From: Bordetella genomosp. 12
GTDB lineage: Bacteria > Pseudomonadota > Gammaproteobacteria > Burkholderiales > Burkholderiaceae_B
Assembly (NCBI RefSeq): GCF_002261355.1
Contig: NZ_NEVU01000002.1
Coordinates: 496,001 to 560,000 of the forward strand
DNA: 64,000 nt
Direction of reading: 5' to 3'
A program made the position numbers and the translations under genes. Positions 45,567 to 54,478 of the stretch are shown piece after piece. The notes beneath the pieces were generated by a model. The model was not told the DNA's origin. It saw only the letters and a program-made list of their open reading frames with translations, and searched no databases. The stretch's first letter is position 1, and every line of letters starts with the position of its first letter.

Positions 45567-46936
45567 ACACTCCTGCCGACTCCCAACTTGAGTACCTGCG
45601 GGTGCCACCGCATTCCATCGAGGCCGAGCAATCGGTGCTGGGTGGCTTGCTGCTGGATAACGCGGCCTGGGATCGCATCGCCGACGTCCTGACCGAAGAA
45701 GATTTCTACCGGCATGATCATCGTCTCATCTGGCAGCACATCGCGCGCCTGATCGGTCTGGCGCGGCCGGCTGACGTCATCACTGTCAACGAATCGCTGG
45801 TGAGCGCGGGCAAGTCGGAAGAGGTCGGCGGGCTGGCCTATCTCAATGCGCTGGCGCACAACACGCCGTCGGCGGCCAACATCCGGCGCTACGCCGAGAT
45901 CGTCGCCGAACGCGCCACGCTGCGCAAACTGGTCAGCATCGCGGATGAGATTTCCGCCGCGGCCATGAGCCCGCAAGGCAAGGAAGCGCGCCAACTGCTG
46001 GACGAGGCCGAATCCAAAGTCTTCAAGATCGCCCAGGAAGGCGCGCGGGGATCGGGCGGTTTCCAGGAGATCCAGCCGCTGCTGACCCAGGTCGTCGAGC
46101 GGATCGACGAGCTGTATCACCGTGACAGCGAATCGGACGTGACGGGCGTGCCCACGGGTTTCACGGATCTGGACAAAATGACGTCCGGCCTGCAGCCGGG
46201 TGATCTGGTCATCGTCGCCGGCCGGCCCTCCATGGGCAAAACCTCCTTCTCCATGAACATTGGCGAGCACGTGGCCATCGAGCAGGGCCTGCCCGTGGCC
46301 GTGTTCTCCATGGAAATGGGCGCGGTGCAACTGGCCATGCGTATGCTGGGGTCGGTGGGCATGCTGGATCAGCATCGCATGCGCACCGGCAAGCTCATCG
46401 CCGAAGACTGGCCGCGCGTCACGCATGCCGTGCAGCTCATGCAGGAAGCGCAGGTCTACATCGACGAGACGCCGGCGCTGTCGGCCATGGAAGTGCGCGC
46501 ACGTGCGCGCCGTCTGGCGCGCCAGTGCGGCCAGCTCGGCCTGATCATCATCGACTACATCCAGCTCATGTCAGCCAGCTCGGCGGGCGAAAACCGCGCC
46601 ACCGAGGTCTCGGAGATCAGCCGCTCGCTCAAAGGGCTGGCCAAGGAACTGAATTGCCCCTTGATCGCGCTGTCGCAGCTCAACCGCAGCCTGGAGCAAC
46701 GCCCGAACAAGCGCCCCGTGATGAGCGATCTGCGCGAATCCGGCGCCATCGAACAGGATGCGGACGTGATCCTGTTCATTTATCGCGATGAGGTCTACAA
46801 CCCCGATTCGCCCGATAAGGGCACGGCCGAGATCATCATCGGTAAGCAGCGTAACGGCCCCATCGGCACGGTGCGCCTGACCTTCCAGGGCATGAGCACA
46901 CGTTTTCTCAATTTCACCTCCGCGCCGCAGTACTGA
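45563..46936 (+). CDS. dnaB: Replicative DNA helicase DnaB
   Basis: 457 residues. N-terminal VPPHSIEAEQSVLGGLLLD, Walker A GRPSMGKT (220-227), Walker B LIIIDYIQLM, and SDLRESGAIEQDADVI. Hexameric helicase that unwinds DNA at forks and recruits primase. ATG overlaps the upstream kinase-like gene stop by four bases. Confidence 0.97.
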   Translation: MNTPADSQLEYLRVPPHSIEAEQSVLGGLLLDNAAWDRIADVLTEEDFYRHDHRLIWQHIARLIGLARPADVITVNESLVSAGKSEEVGGLAYLNALAHNTPSAANIRRYAEIVAERATLRKLVSIADEISAAAMSPQGKEARQLLDEAESKVFKIAQEGARGSGGFQEIQPLLTQVVERIDELYHRDSESDVTGVPTGFTDLDKMTSGLQPGDLVIVAGRPSMGKTSFSMNIGEHVAIEQGLPVAVFSMEMGAVQLAMRMLGSVGMLDQHRMRTGKLIAEDWPRVTHAVQLMQEAQVYIDETPALSAMEVRARARRLARQCGQLGLIIIDYIQLMSASSAGENRATEVSEISRSLKGLAKELNCPLIALSQLNRSLEQRPNKRPVMSDLRESGAIEQDADVILFIYRDEVYNPDSPDKGTAEIIIGKQRNGPIGTVRLTFQGMSTRFLNFTSAPQY

Positions 46937-46952
46937 GCGCGGGCGAAAAAAA

Positions 46953-46987
46953 TCCAGGTCCGACATTGCGTCGGCCTGGACTTTTTT
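46953..46987 (+). terminator. Terminator after dnaB
   Basis: Stem TCCAGG-x-CCGAC (46953-46964) with GTCGG-x-CTGGA (46970-46980) around ATTGC, followed by CTTTTTT. It can also serve the convergent transporter gene. Confidence 0.88.
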
Positions 46988-47003
46988 ATGGGCTCGTCAG
47001 GAC

Positions 47004-47960
47004 TTATTCGGGGCGGCGCGCATAACGGGCCGCCAGCACGGCGCAGACCATGAGCTGAATCTGATGGAACAGCATCAAGGGCAGCACGATGGCGCCGACG
47101 GCCTGGCCGGCGAAAATCACCTGGGCCATGGGGATGCCGCTGGCCAGGCTCTTTTTCGAGCCGCAGAACAGCAGCGTGATGCGGTCTTCGAGATCGAACT
47201 TGAAGATCCTGCCCAACAACTGCGAGGCGCCCAGGGCGAATGCCAGGATGAGGGCGCAGGCGACCACCAGCCCGATCAGCGCGGGGACCGGCGTGTTATG
47301 CCAGAGGCCTTCGTTGACCGCTTCCGAGAATGCCGTGTAGACCACGAGCAGAATGGAACTCTGGTCGACCCACTTGAGCATGGCCTTGCGTCGATGCACC
47401 CAGGCGCCGATCCAGGGGCGCAGCACCTGACCCAGCACAAAGGGCAGCAGCAACTGCAGCATGATCTTGCCCACCGCGTCGAACGAGATGGGGGCGGCGG
47501 CCGCGCTGGCGACCACCGTGCCCACCAGCAGCGGGGTCAGGAAAATGCCGAACAGGCTGGAGGCCGACGCGCTGCACACCGCGGCGGGCACATTGCCGCG
47601 CGCCATCGACGTGAACGCGATGGCCGACTGCACGGTTGCCGGCAGGCAGCACAGAAAGAGAATGCCCAAATACAGTTCGGGGGTGACCAGCGGCTCGAGC
47701 ACGGGCTTGAGAATCACGCCCAGCAGCGGAAAGATCAGGAACGTCACCGAGAAAATCGTCAGATGCAAACGCCAATGCGTGACGCCAGCCACGATGGCCT
47801 CGCGTGACAGACGCGCGCCGTGCAGAAAGAACAGCAGGGCGACGGCGATATTGGTGATCCACCCGAAAATCTCGATACCCTGGCCGTGAGCGGGTAAAAG
47901 ACTTGCAATGATGACGGTCGTGATCAGCAGCAGGGTAAAGCGATCGGGCAGGAAGCGCAT
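47004..47960 (-). CDS. SBF-like (bile acid:sodium symporter-like) transporter, YfeH family
   Basis: 318 residues, about ten membrane helices. Family blocks: FFLHGARLSREAIVAG, LPATVQSAIAFTSMARGN, and GSKKSLASGIPMA. Members of this SBF-like group are sodium-coupled or ion-related transporters with poorly known substrates. Ends 67 bases after dnaB, convergent. Confidence 0.88.
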   Translation of the reverse strand: MRFLPDRFTLLLITTVIIASLLPAHGQGIEIFGWITNIAVALLFFLHGARLSREAIVAGVTHWRLHLTIFSVTFLIFPLLGVILKPVLEPLVTPELYLGILFLCCLPATVQSAIAFTSMARGNVPAAVCSASASSLFGIFLTPLLVGTVVASAAAAPISFDAVGKIMLQLLLPFVLGQVLRPWIGAWVHRRKAMLKWVDQSSILLVVYTAFSEAVNEGLWHNTPVPALIGLVVACALILAFALGASQLLGRIFKFDLEDRITLLFCGSKKSLASGIPMAQVIFAGQAVGAIVLPLMLFHQIQLMVCAVLAARYARRPE

Positions 47961-48047
47961 AGATGAGATAAAGGTGGGAACAGGACAGCGCGCCTATTGT
48001 AGTCGGACTGGATCCAATTTTCCCGCGGCGATTTTGTCAGTGCGTTG

Positions 48048-49025
48048 TCAGCCGCGCGTCATCGCCAGCGCCAGATCGAAGGCCACTCGCAGTGAGCTCG
48101 CGTCGGCCACGCCCTGGCCCGCGATATCGAAGGCCGTGCCGTGATCGACACTGGTGCGCACAAAGGGCAGGCCGACCGTCACATTCACGCCGTGGTCGAT
48201 GCCCAAATACTTCACCGGAATCAGTCCCTGGTCGTGGTATTGCGCCACGACGATGTCGAACTCGCCGCGCCGCGCGCGCATGAAAATGGTGTCGCCCGGC
48301 CAGGGGCCGGAGGCGTCGATGCCGCTGGCGCGGGCCTGGGCAATCGCCGGCGCGATTTCATCGCTGTCCTCGCGCCCGAACTTGCCATCCTCGCCGGCAT
48401 GGGGATTCAGGCCGGCCACGGCGATGCGGGGTTGCGCGATGCCCATCTGGCGACAGGCGCGCTCGGCCAGGCGGATGGCGCGCAACTCGGCCTCGCGCGT
48501 GATATGGGCCGGCACATCGGCCAGCGCCATGTGGATGGTCACCAGCAGCACGCGCAATTCATCATTGGCCAGCATCATGGCGTAGTGCTCGGTGCCGGAA
48601 CGCTCGGCGAGAATCTCCGTGTGGCCGGGCTGATCGATGCCTGCCAGGTGCATGGAGTGCTTATTCAGCGGCGCGGTGACGATGGCGCGGATCTCCCCGG
48701 CCAGCGCCGCGTCGATAGCCCGGCACAGATAGTCATAGGCCCCTTGGCCCGCCGCCGCGCTGACTTTCCCCAAGGGCAGGTCGGCAGGCAGCTCGGCGCC
48801 GGCCTGCACCACTTCGATGACGCCAGCCTGGCCGCTGGCCTGCCGCGGCGAGGCCAGCGCGCGCACCTGTAGCGGCGACGCCAGTTGCCGCGCGGCACGG
48901 GCGAGTGCGCCGACGTCACCGAAAACGATGGCCGGCACCGCGAGCCCTTGGGCGAACGCTTTGACGATGATTTCCGGGCCGATGCCCGCGGCATCGCCCA
49001 TGGTGAAACCGACAGGAAGAGTCAT
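48048..49025 (-). CDS. PdxA2-type 4-phospho-sugar-acid dehydrogenase (PdxA family)
   Basis: 325 residues. TMGDAAGIGPEIIVKAF, TAPLNKHSMHLAGIDQPGHTE with metal His, VAGLNPHAGEDGKFG, AQYHDQGLIPVKYLG, and VNVTVGLPFVRTSVDHGTAFDIAG are the PdxA fold. Compared with biosynthetic PdxA, the N-terminus and the APLNK...LAG stretch look more like PdxA2, which oxidises D-threonate/D-erythronate 4-phosphate. It is not next to ksgA or surA, where biosynthetic pdxA usually sits, and no DUF1537 kinase is beside it. Start ATG 49025. Confidence 0.82.
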   Translation of the reverse strand: MTLPVGFTMGDAAGIGPEIIVKAFAQGLAVPAIVFGDVGALARAARQLASPLQVRALASPRQASGQAGVIEVVQAGAELPADLPLGKVSAAAGQGAYDYLCRAIDAALAGEIRAIVTAPLNKHSMHLAGIDQPGHTEILAERSGTEHYAMMLANDELRVLLVTIHMALADVPAHITREAELRAIRLAERACRQMGIAQPRIAVAGLNPHAGEDGKFGREDSDEIAPAIAQARASGIDASGPWPGDTIFMRARRGEFDIVVAQYHDQGLIPVKYLGIDHGVNVTVGLPFVRTSVDHGTAFDIAGQGVADASSLRVAFDLALAMTRG

Positions 49026-49101
49026 GAAGCACAGTAGCAAAGACAGCGAGCCCTCATGCTACACCCGGGCGGCAGGGCCGGGGCGCGCGGGCGAGGGAAA
49101 G

Positions 49102-49126
49102 AAAAAGGCCCTGCGCGTGCAGGGCC
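49102..49126 (-). terminator. Terminator of the PIN-PhoH gene
   Basis: GGCCCTGC (49107-49114), GCGT loop, GCAGGGCC (49119-49126). On the minus strand it is followed by five T (complement of 49102-49106). It lies 22 bases after the PhoH-family stop codon. Confidence 0.87.
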
Positions 49127-49147
49127 CGGGGTCAGCCACGCCAGGGT

Positions 49148-50794
49148 TTAGAGGACGTCGCCCGCATAGTCGGCCAGGCGCGAGCGTTCGCCACGCTGCA
49201 AGGTGACGTGGCCGGAGTGCGGCCAGCCCTTGAAACGGTCGACCACGAACGTCAGGCCCGAGCTGCCTTCGGTCAGGTAGGGCGTATCGATCTGGGCGAC
49301 GTTGCCCAGACAGACGACCTTGGTGCCGGGGCCGGCGCGGGTCACCAGCGTCTTCATCTGCTTGGGCGTGAGGTTCTGCGCCTCGTCGATGATGAGGTAT
49401 TTGTTCAGGAAGGTGCGGCCACGCATGAAGTTCAGCGACTTGACCTTGATGCGCGAGCGGATCAGGTCCATGGTCGCAGCCCGGCCCCAATCGCCGCCGC
49501 CTTCGCCGTCGCCCATGTTCAGCACGTCGAGGTTGTCCTCGAGCGCGCCCATCCACGGCAGCATCTTTTCTTCTTCGGTGCCCGGCAGAAAACCGATGTC
49601 TTCGCCCACCGGCACCGTGACGCGCGTCATGATGATTTCGGTGTAGCGCTTGGTCTCCAGCACCTGGGTAATGCCGGCGGCCAGGGCCAGCAGCGTCTTG
49701 CCCGTGCCGGCTTGCCCCAGCAGCGACACGAAGTCGCATTCGGGATTCATCAGCAGGTTCAGGGCGAAGTTCTGCTCACGGTTGCGCGCGGTGATGCCCC
49801 AGACATTGTTCTTGCCATGGGTGTAGTCGCGCAGCGTGGCCAGCACGGCCGTCTTGCCGCTGACTTCGCGCACCTGCGCGTAGAGCGGCATCTGGCCTTC
49901 GAAGTAGACGAACTGGTTGACGACGAACTGCGAGCACAGGGGGCCGCGGATGCGGTAGAAAGTCGTGCCGCCCTGCTGCCAGGATTCGACATCCTTGCCG
50001 TGACGGTTCCAGAAATCCTCGGGCAGCGGCATCACGCCCGAGTACATCAGATCGGAGTCCTCGAGGACGTGATCGTTGTAATAGTCCTCGGCGGCCAGGC
50101 CGAGCGCCCGCGCCTTCAGGCGCATGTTGATGTCCTTGGACACCAGCACGACTTCGCGCTGCGGGTATTTTTCGGCCAGGGCGCGCACCACACCCAGGAT
50201 CTGGTTGTCGGCCTTGCCCATGGGCAGGTCCGAGGGCAGGGTGCTGTGGATGGCGGTGGTCTGCAACAGCAGCCGGCCGGTGGCTTCCTTGTTGCCGAGC
50301 TTGCTCAGGACGATGCCTTCGTCGAGCTGCGTCGTGTCCTGCACCAGGGAATCCAGCGAACGGCTGACCTGGCGCGCATTGCGCGCCACTTCAGACATAC
50401 CTTTCTTCTGATGGTCCAGCTCTTCCAGCGTCATCATGGGCAGGAAGATGTCGTGCTCTTCGAAACGGAAGAGCGAGGACGGATCGTGCAGCAGGACGTT
50501 GGTGTCCAGCACGAAGAGCTTGCTGCCCGTCTCGGCCTTGCCGCTGCGCTTGGCTGCCGGTTTGGCGGCAGGCTTGGGTGCGCGCGCGGATTTGGCGGCC
50601 ACGGGTTTGGGGGGCGGTGTCTGCGCCGGAGCCTTGGCTTGCGGCACCGCCGCGGCGGCGGGCTTGATCCCGTCGAGTTCTGGCTGCACCGGCGCGAGAT
50701 TCTCGTCGTCGCCGGCGGCGCGCGCCTGGGCGGCCTCGCCGGTCGGGAAGGTGAGAATGGCTGCCGGTCGGGTCGGCATCTTCGGAAGCGGCAT
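49148..50794 (-). CDS. PIN-PhoH fusion protein (PhoH2-like RNase/ATPase)
   Basis: 548 residues in three parts: an Ala/Pro/Lys-rich N-terminal stretch (1-90), a PIN nuclease domain starting KLFVLDTNVLLHDP and including VLVSKDINMRLKA (about 92-230), and a PhoH ATPase domain with Walker A GQAGTGKT (360-367) and Walker B YLIIDEAQNLT. PhoH2-type proteins unwind and cleave RNA. AGGAG lies 9 bases before the ATG. No small antitoxin-like frame is visible just upstream, unlike the mycobacterial phoAT-phoH2 pairs. Confidence 0.9.
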   Translation of the reverse strand: MPLPKMPTRPAAILTFPTGEAAQARAAGDDENLAPVQPELDGIKPAAAAVPQAKAPAQTPPPKPVAAKSARAPKPAAKPAAKRSGKAETGSKLFVLDTNVLLHDPSSLFRFEEHDIFLPMMTLEELDHQKKGMSEVARNARQVSRSLDSLVQDTTQLDEGIVLSKLGNKEATGRLLLQTTAIHSTLPSDLPMGKADNQILGVVRALAEKYPQREVVLVSKDINMRLKARALGLAAEDYYNDHVLEDSDLMYSGVMPLPEDFWNRHGKDVESWQQGGTTFYRIRGPLCSQFVVNQFVYFEGQMPLYAQVREVSGKTAVLATLRDYTHGKNNVWGITARNREQNFALNLLMNPECDFVSLLGQAGTGKTLLALAAGITQVLETKRYTEIIMTRVTVPVGEDIGFLPGTEEEKMLPWMGALEDNLDVLNMGDGEGGGDWGRAATMDLIRSRIKVKSLNFMRGRTFLNKYLIIDEAQNLTPKQMKTLVTRAGPGTKVVCLGNVAQIDTPYLTEGSSGLTFVVDRFKGWPHSGHVTLQRGERSRLADYAGDVL

Positions 50795-50842
50795 AAGGGC
50801 AATCTCCTGTGTAAGCCGGTACCTATTACGGTTGCCCGAAGG

Positions 50843-51307
50843 TCAACCGATGCTTTTTGCGGCCTGAAGCACTTCTTTGGCATGGCCCGGGACTTTCACG
50901 CCGCGCCATTCCTGCACCAGGACACCATAGGCATCGATGAGGAAGGTGCTGCGTTCAATCCCACGCACCTGTTTGCCATACATATTCTTCTGCTTGATGA
51001 CACCGTACAGATTGCACACGGTTTCGTCGGCGTCGGAGATTAAGGGAAAAGGAAGCTCGTACTTGGTCTTGAAATTCTCGTGCGACTTGATGGAGTCGCG
51101 CGAAATCCCGATGACCACGGCGCTGGCGGCCAGAAAGTCGGCGTGCAGGTCGCGGAAATCCTGGCTTTCGGTGGTGCAGCCAGGGGTGCTGTCCTTGGGG
51201 TAGAAATAGAGGATTACCGCGCGGCCCTGGCATTGCTCGAGATTGATCGGGCCGATGGTGCTTTCCGCCGTGAACTGAGGGGCGGGCTTGCCGATGATGG
51301 CGGTCAT
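50843..51307 (-). CDS. bcp: Thiol peroxidase Bcp (peroxiredoxin Q)
   Basis: 154 residues. Peroxidatic Cys44 in STPGCTTESQDFRD. There is no Cys five residues on (as in E. coli Bcp C50); C98 in DETVCNLYG is the only other candidate partner. It reduces peroxides with thioredoxin. Stop is 48 bases upstream of the PhoH gene start; its ATG overlaps the Mth938-like gene by four bases. Confidence 0.93.
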   Translation of the reverse strand: MTAIIGKPAPQFTAESTIGPINLEQCQGRAVILYFYPKDSTPGCTTESQDFRDLHADFLAASAVVIGISRDSIKSHENFKTKYELPFPLISDADETVCNLYGVIKQKNMYGKQVRGIERSTFLIDAYGVLVQEWRGVKVPGHAKEVLQAAKSIG

Positions 51308-51765
51308 GCGGGGGGGTCTCCGTCGGTCGGCAGCAGGGCGACGACCACGCGCCGGCCTTCTGCCATCAGAATGTTGTAGGTACGTGCGGCGGCCTGCGTG
51401 TCCATCACTTCGACGCCCACACCGGCCATCAATAGGGGACGCAACACCTCCGCCGGCAGCAGCCGCTGCTTCAGGCCGGTGCCGACAATCAGCACCTCCG
51501 GCGTATCCGCCGAACGCTGCAGCAAACCGGATTCCGGCTCATCGAGAAACGCCAGCGGATCGCGCTTGGCGGCGACCAGGCCGGCGGCTTGCTGCAGATG
51601 AGAGGAAGAGATGTGGGCCGGTGAACGCACGGGCCATTCGGTGACAGCGCCTTCGGGGCCGAAGGCGACCGCGTGGGAAAATCGAACCTGGTTGACCTCA
51701 ATGTAGCCTTCGCCGTAGGCGGTGACGGTATTGAGGGCCGTCGCAGAATCAGTATGCAGCTTCAA
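51304..51765 (-). CDS. Mth938-like (DUF498) domain protein
   Basis: 153 residues. Family segments: YGEGYIEVNQVRFSHAVAF, EVLIVGTGLKQRLLPAEV, GVGVEVMDTQAAARTYNIL. The fold is known but the bacterial function is not; the eukaryotic relative NDUFAF3 helps assemble complex I. Its stop overlaps the bcp ATG (ATGA), so the two are coupled. Confidence 0.88.
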   Translation of the reverse strand: MKLHTDSATALNTVTAYGEGYIEVNQVRFSHAVAFGPEGAVTEWPVRSPAHISSSHLQQAAGLVAAKRDPLAFLDEPESGLLQRSADTPEVLIVGTGLKQRLLPAEVLRPLLMAGVGVEVMDTQAAARTYNILMAEGRRVVVALLPTDGDPPA

Positions 51766-51861
51766 TAAACACTCCGGCTATACAGCAGCGATGATAGCGC
51801 ATCGGACTTTACCCATGTTGCAGGGTATCCACTGAATCGCAGGGGACAGAGCGCCTGGCAT

Positions 51862-51890
51862 TTGCCCGGCAGCCGTGCTTGCGATAGATT
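51862..51890 (+). promoter_or_regulatory. Putative promoter of alaC-hom-thrC
   Basis: -35 TTGCCC (51862-51867), 17-base spacer, -10 TAGATT (51885-51890). About 100 bases upstream of the alaC start. The 224-base gap has no Thr-rich leader peptide, so no thr-type attenuator is apparent. Confidence 0.4.
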
Positions 51891-51989
51891 ACAAGGTTTT
51901 GTTGCACCGCAAATCTGCAGCGCCTTTCTTCGTGGCGCATTGCAGCACCCCTCCGACCTGCCCCTCGCCAAATTAGGATCTGTCCCATC

Positions 51990-53177
51990 ATGAGGAAGTT
52001 CTCGCGCATTGAGCGTTTGCCGCCCTACGTTTTCAATATCACCGGTGAGCTCAAGATGGCAGCACGTCGGCGGGGTGAGGACATCATCGACATGTCCATG
52101 GGCAACCCGGATGGCGCGACGCCGCAGCATATCGTGGACAAGCTGATCGAGGCCTCGGCCCGGCCCACCACGCATGGCTACTCCGTCTCCAAGGGCATTC
52201 CGCGGCTGCGCAAGGCCATCTGTGACTGGTATCAGCGCCGCTATGCGGTGGAGTTTGATCCGGATTCCGAGGCCATCGTCACCATCGGCTCGAAGGAAGG
52301 CCTGGCGCACCTGATGCTGGCCACGCTGGATCGCGGCGACACGGTGCTGGTGCCCAACCCGAGCTATCCCATCCATATTTACGGCGCGGTCATCGCTGGC
52401 GCGAATATCCGTTCGGTGCGCATGACGCCGGGCGTGGACTTTTTCGAAGAACTCGAGCGCGCCGTGCGCGAGTCCATTCCCAAGCCCAAGATGATGATTC
52501 TGGGCTTTCCCAGCAATCCGACCGCCCAGTGCGTCGACCTGTCGTTCTTCGAGCGCGTGGTGGCCCTGGCCAAGGAGCATGACATCCTGGTGGTGCATGA
52601 CCTGGCCTATGCGGACATCTGCTTCGACGGCTATGTGGCGCCGTCCATCATGCAGGTGCCGGGCGCCCGGGATGTGGCCGTCGAGTTCTTCACCATGAGC
52701 AAGAGCTACAACATGGCGGGCTGGCGTATCGGCTACATGGTGGGCAATCGCGAATTGGTCAATGCGCTGGCGCGCATCAAGAGTTATCACGATTACGGCA
52801 CCTTCACGCCGATCCAGGTCGCGTCCATCGCCGCCCTGGACGGCCCGCAGGATTGCGTATCGGAGATCGTGCAGCAGTATCAGAGCCGGCGCGATGTGCT
52901 GGCGCGAGGGCTGCACGAAGCAGGTTGGAATGTGGAGATTCCCAAGGCGTCCATGTACATATGGGCGCAGATCCCCGAACCCTACAGGGCGATGGGCTCT
53001 TTGGAATTCGCCAAGCGTGTCCTGTCGGATGCGAAGGTGGCCGTGTCCCCCGGGATCGGCTTCGGCGAGTACGGCGACGATTACGTCCGCTTCGCTCTTA
53101 TCGAGAACGAGCAGCGCACCCGTCAGGCAGTGCGCGGCATCAAAGATATGTTCCGCAAGGACGGTTTGTTGAAATGA
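51990..53177 (+). CDS. alaC: Alanine-synthesising aminotransferase AlaC
   Basis: 395 residues, class I/II aminotransferase. [41 protein letters not shown] (PLP Asp/Tyr) and [15 protein letters not shown] with the PLP lysine match AlaC. It makes alanine from pyruvate and glutamate. ATG 51990 has no strong purine box. Stop overlaps the hom ATG by four bases; the alaC-hom-thrC order is common in beta-proteobacteria. Confidence 0.92.
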   Translation: MRKFSRIERLPPYVFNITGELKMAARRRGEDIIDMSMGNPDGATPQHIVDKLIEASARPTTHGYSVSKGIPRLRKAICDWYQRRYAVEFDPDSEAIVTIGSKEGLAHLMLATLDRGDTVLVPNPSYPIHIYGAVIAGANIRSVRMTPGVDFFEELERAVRESIPKPKMMILGFPSNPTAQCVDLSFFERVVALAKEHDILVVHDLAYADICFDGYVAPSIMQVPGARDVAVEFFTMSKSYNMAGWRIGYMVGNRELVNALARIKSYHDYGTFTPIQVASIAALDGPQDCVSEIVQQYQSRRDVLARGLHEAGWNVEIPKASMYIWAQIPEPYRAMGSLEFAKRVLSDAKVAVSPGIGFGEYGDDYVRFALIENEQRTRQAVRGIKDMFRKDGLLK

Positions 53178-54478
53178 ATCCAATGAAGGTAGGCCTGCTG
53201 GGCCTGGGCGTGGTCGGTGGCGGTACGTGGAGCGTGCTGACCCGCAACGCAGAAGAAATCGCACGCCGCGCCGGGCGGCGCATCGAAGTCAGCCGCATCG
53301 CCGTGCGCGATGTGGCCAAGGCGCGCGCCCGCGTCGGCGAGGGCATGGAGATCACGACCGATGTCCAGGCCCTGGTGCGCGACCCGGACATCGATATCGT
53401 GGTCGAACTGATCGGCGGCGACACCCTGGCGCGCGAGCTGGTGCTGCAGGCCATTGCGCAAGGCAAGCATGTGGTCACGGCCAACAAGGCGCTGCTGGCC
53501 AAGCACGGTAATGAAATCTTCGCCGCGGCTTCCGAGCGGGGCGTGATGGTGGCCTTCGAGGCTGCCGTAGCCGGGGGCATCCCCATCATCAAGGCCATCC
53601 GCGAAGGCCTGACGGCCAACCGCATTCAATGGGTGGCCGGCATCATCAACGGCACCACCAATTTCATCTTGTCAGAGATGCGCTCGCGCGGGCTGCCCTT
53701 TGGCGAGGTGCTGGCCGAGGCGCAGCGCCTGGGCTACGCCGAAGCGGATCCGACCTTCGACGTCGAGGGGGTGGACGCGGCGCACAAGCTGACGCTGCTG
53801 GCTTCGCTGGCCTTCGGGATCCCGGTGCAGTTCGAACGGGCCCATATCGAAGGCATCTCGCATCTGGCTCAGGAAGACATCGCGCATGCCGAGCGGCTGG
53901 GCTATCGCATCAAGCTGCTGGGCATCACCAAACGCCGCGCCGAAGGCATCGAGCTGCGTGTGCATCCGGCCCTGGTGCCGGCGCAACGCCTGCTGGCCAA
54001 TGTCGAAGGCGCCATGAATGCCGTGCTGGTGCGCGGCGACGCCGTCGGCCCGACGCTTTACTACGGCCAGGGCGCCGGCGAAGAGCCGACCGCCTCGGCG
54101 GTGGTGGCCGACCTGGTGGACGTGACGCGTCTGCATACGGCGGACCCGGGCAACCGCGTGCCGCATCTGGCTTTCCAGCCCGATGCGATGGCCGATACGC
54201 CCATTCTGCCCATCGAGCAGATCAGCACCTCGTACTATCTGCGCCTGCGGGTGGACGACCAGCCGGGCGTGCTGGCCGACATCGCGCGTATTCTTGCCGA
54301 CCGCAGTATCTCCATCGGCTCCATGATTCAGCAGCCCTCGCATATTGGCGGCGCCGACATCATTTTCCTCACGCATGAGGCGCTCGAGGGCAATATCAAC
54401 CGGGCGATCGAACACATCGAGTCGCTGGCTTTCGTGCGCTCCAAGGTGACACGCCTGCGCGTGGAGAACCTCACATGA
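53174..54478 (+). CDS. hom: Homoserine dehydrogenase
   Basis: 434 residues. NAD(P) site [12 protein letters not shown] at the N-terminus; [60 protein letters not shown]-terminal ACT domain ([19 protein letters not shown]) for threonine feedback. Reduces aspartate semialdehyde to homoserine. ATGA overlaps on both sides couple it to alaC and thrC. Confidence 0.96.
   Translation: MNPMKVGLLGLGVVGGGTWSVLTRNAEEIARRAGRRIEVSRIAVRDVAKARARVGEGMEITTDVQALVRDPDIDIVVELIGGDTLARELVLQAIAQGKHVVTANKALLAKHGNEIFAAASERGVMVAFEAAVAGGIPIIKAIREGLTANRIQWVAGIINGTTNFILSEMRSRGLPFGEVLAEAQRLGYAEADPTFDVEGVDAAHKLTLLASLAFGIPVQFERAHIEGISHLAQEDIAHAERLGYRIKLLGITKRRAEGIELRVHPALVPAQRLLANVEGAMNAVLVRGDAVGPTLYYGQGAGEEPTASAVVADLVDVTRLHTADPGNRVPHLAFQPDAMADTPILPIEQISTSYYLRLRVDDQPGVLADIARILADRSISIGSMIQQPSHIGGADIIFLTHEALEGNINRAIEHIESLAFVRSKVTRLRVENLT

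Noticed and set aside
49208-51043. 611-codon plus-strand frame
   Set aside because: Runs antisense through the PIN-PhoH gene and into bcp; no recognisable domain.
51766-51989. Thr-type leader peptide upstream of alaC-hom-thrC
   Set aside because: The only short frames (for example at 51815) lack Thr/Ile runs and no terminator/antiterminator pair is present.
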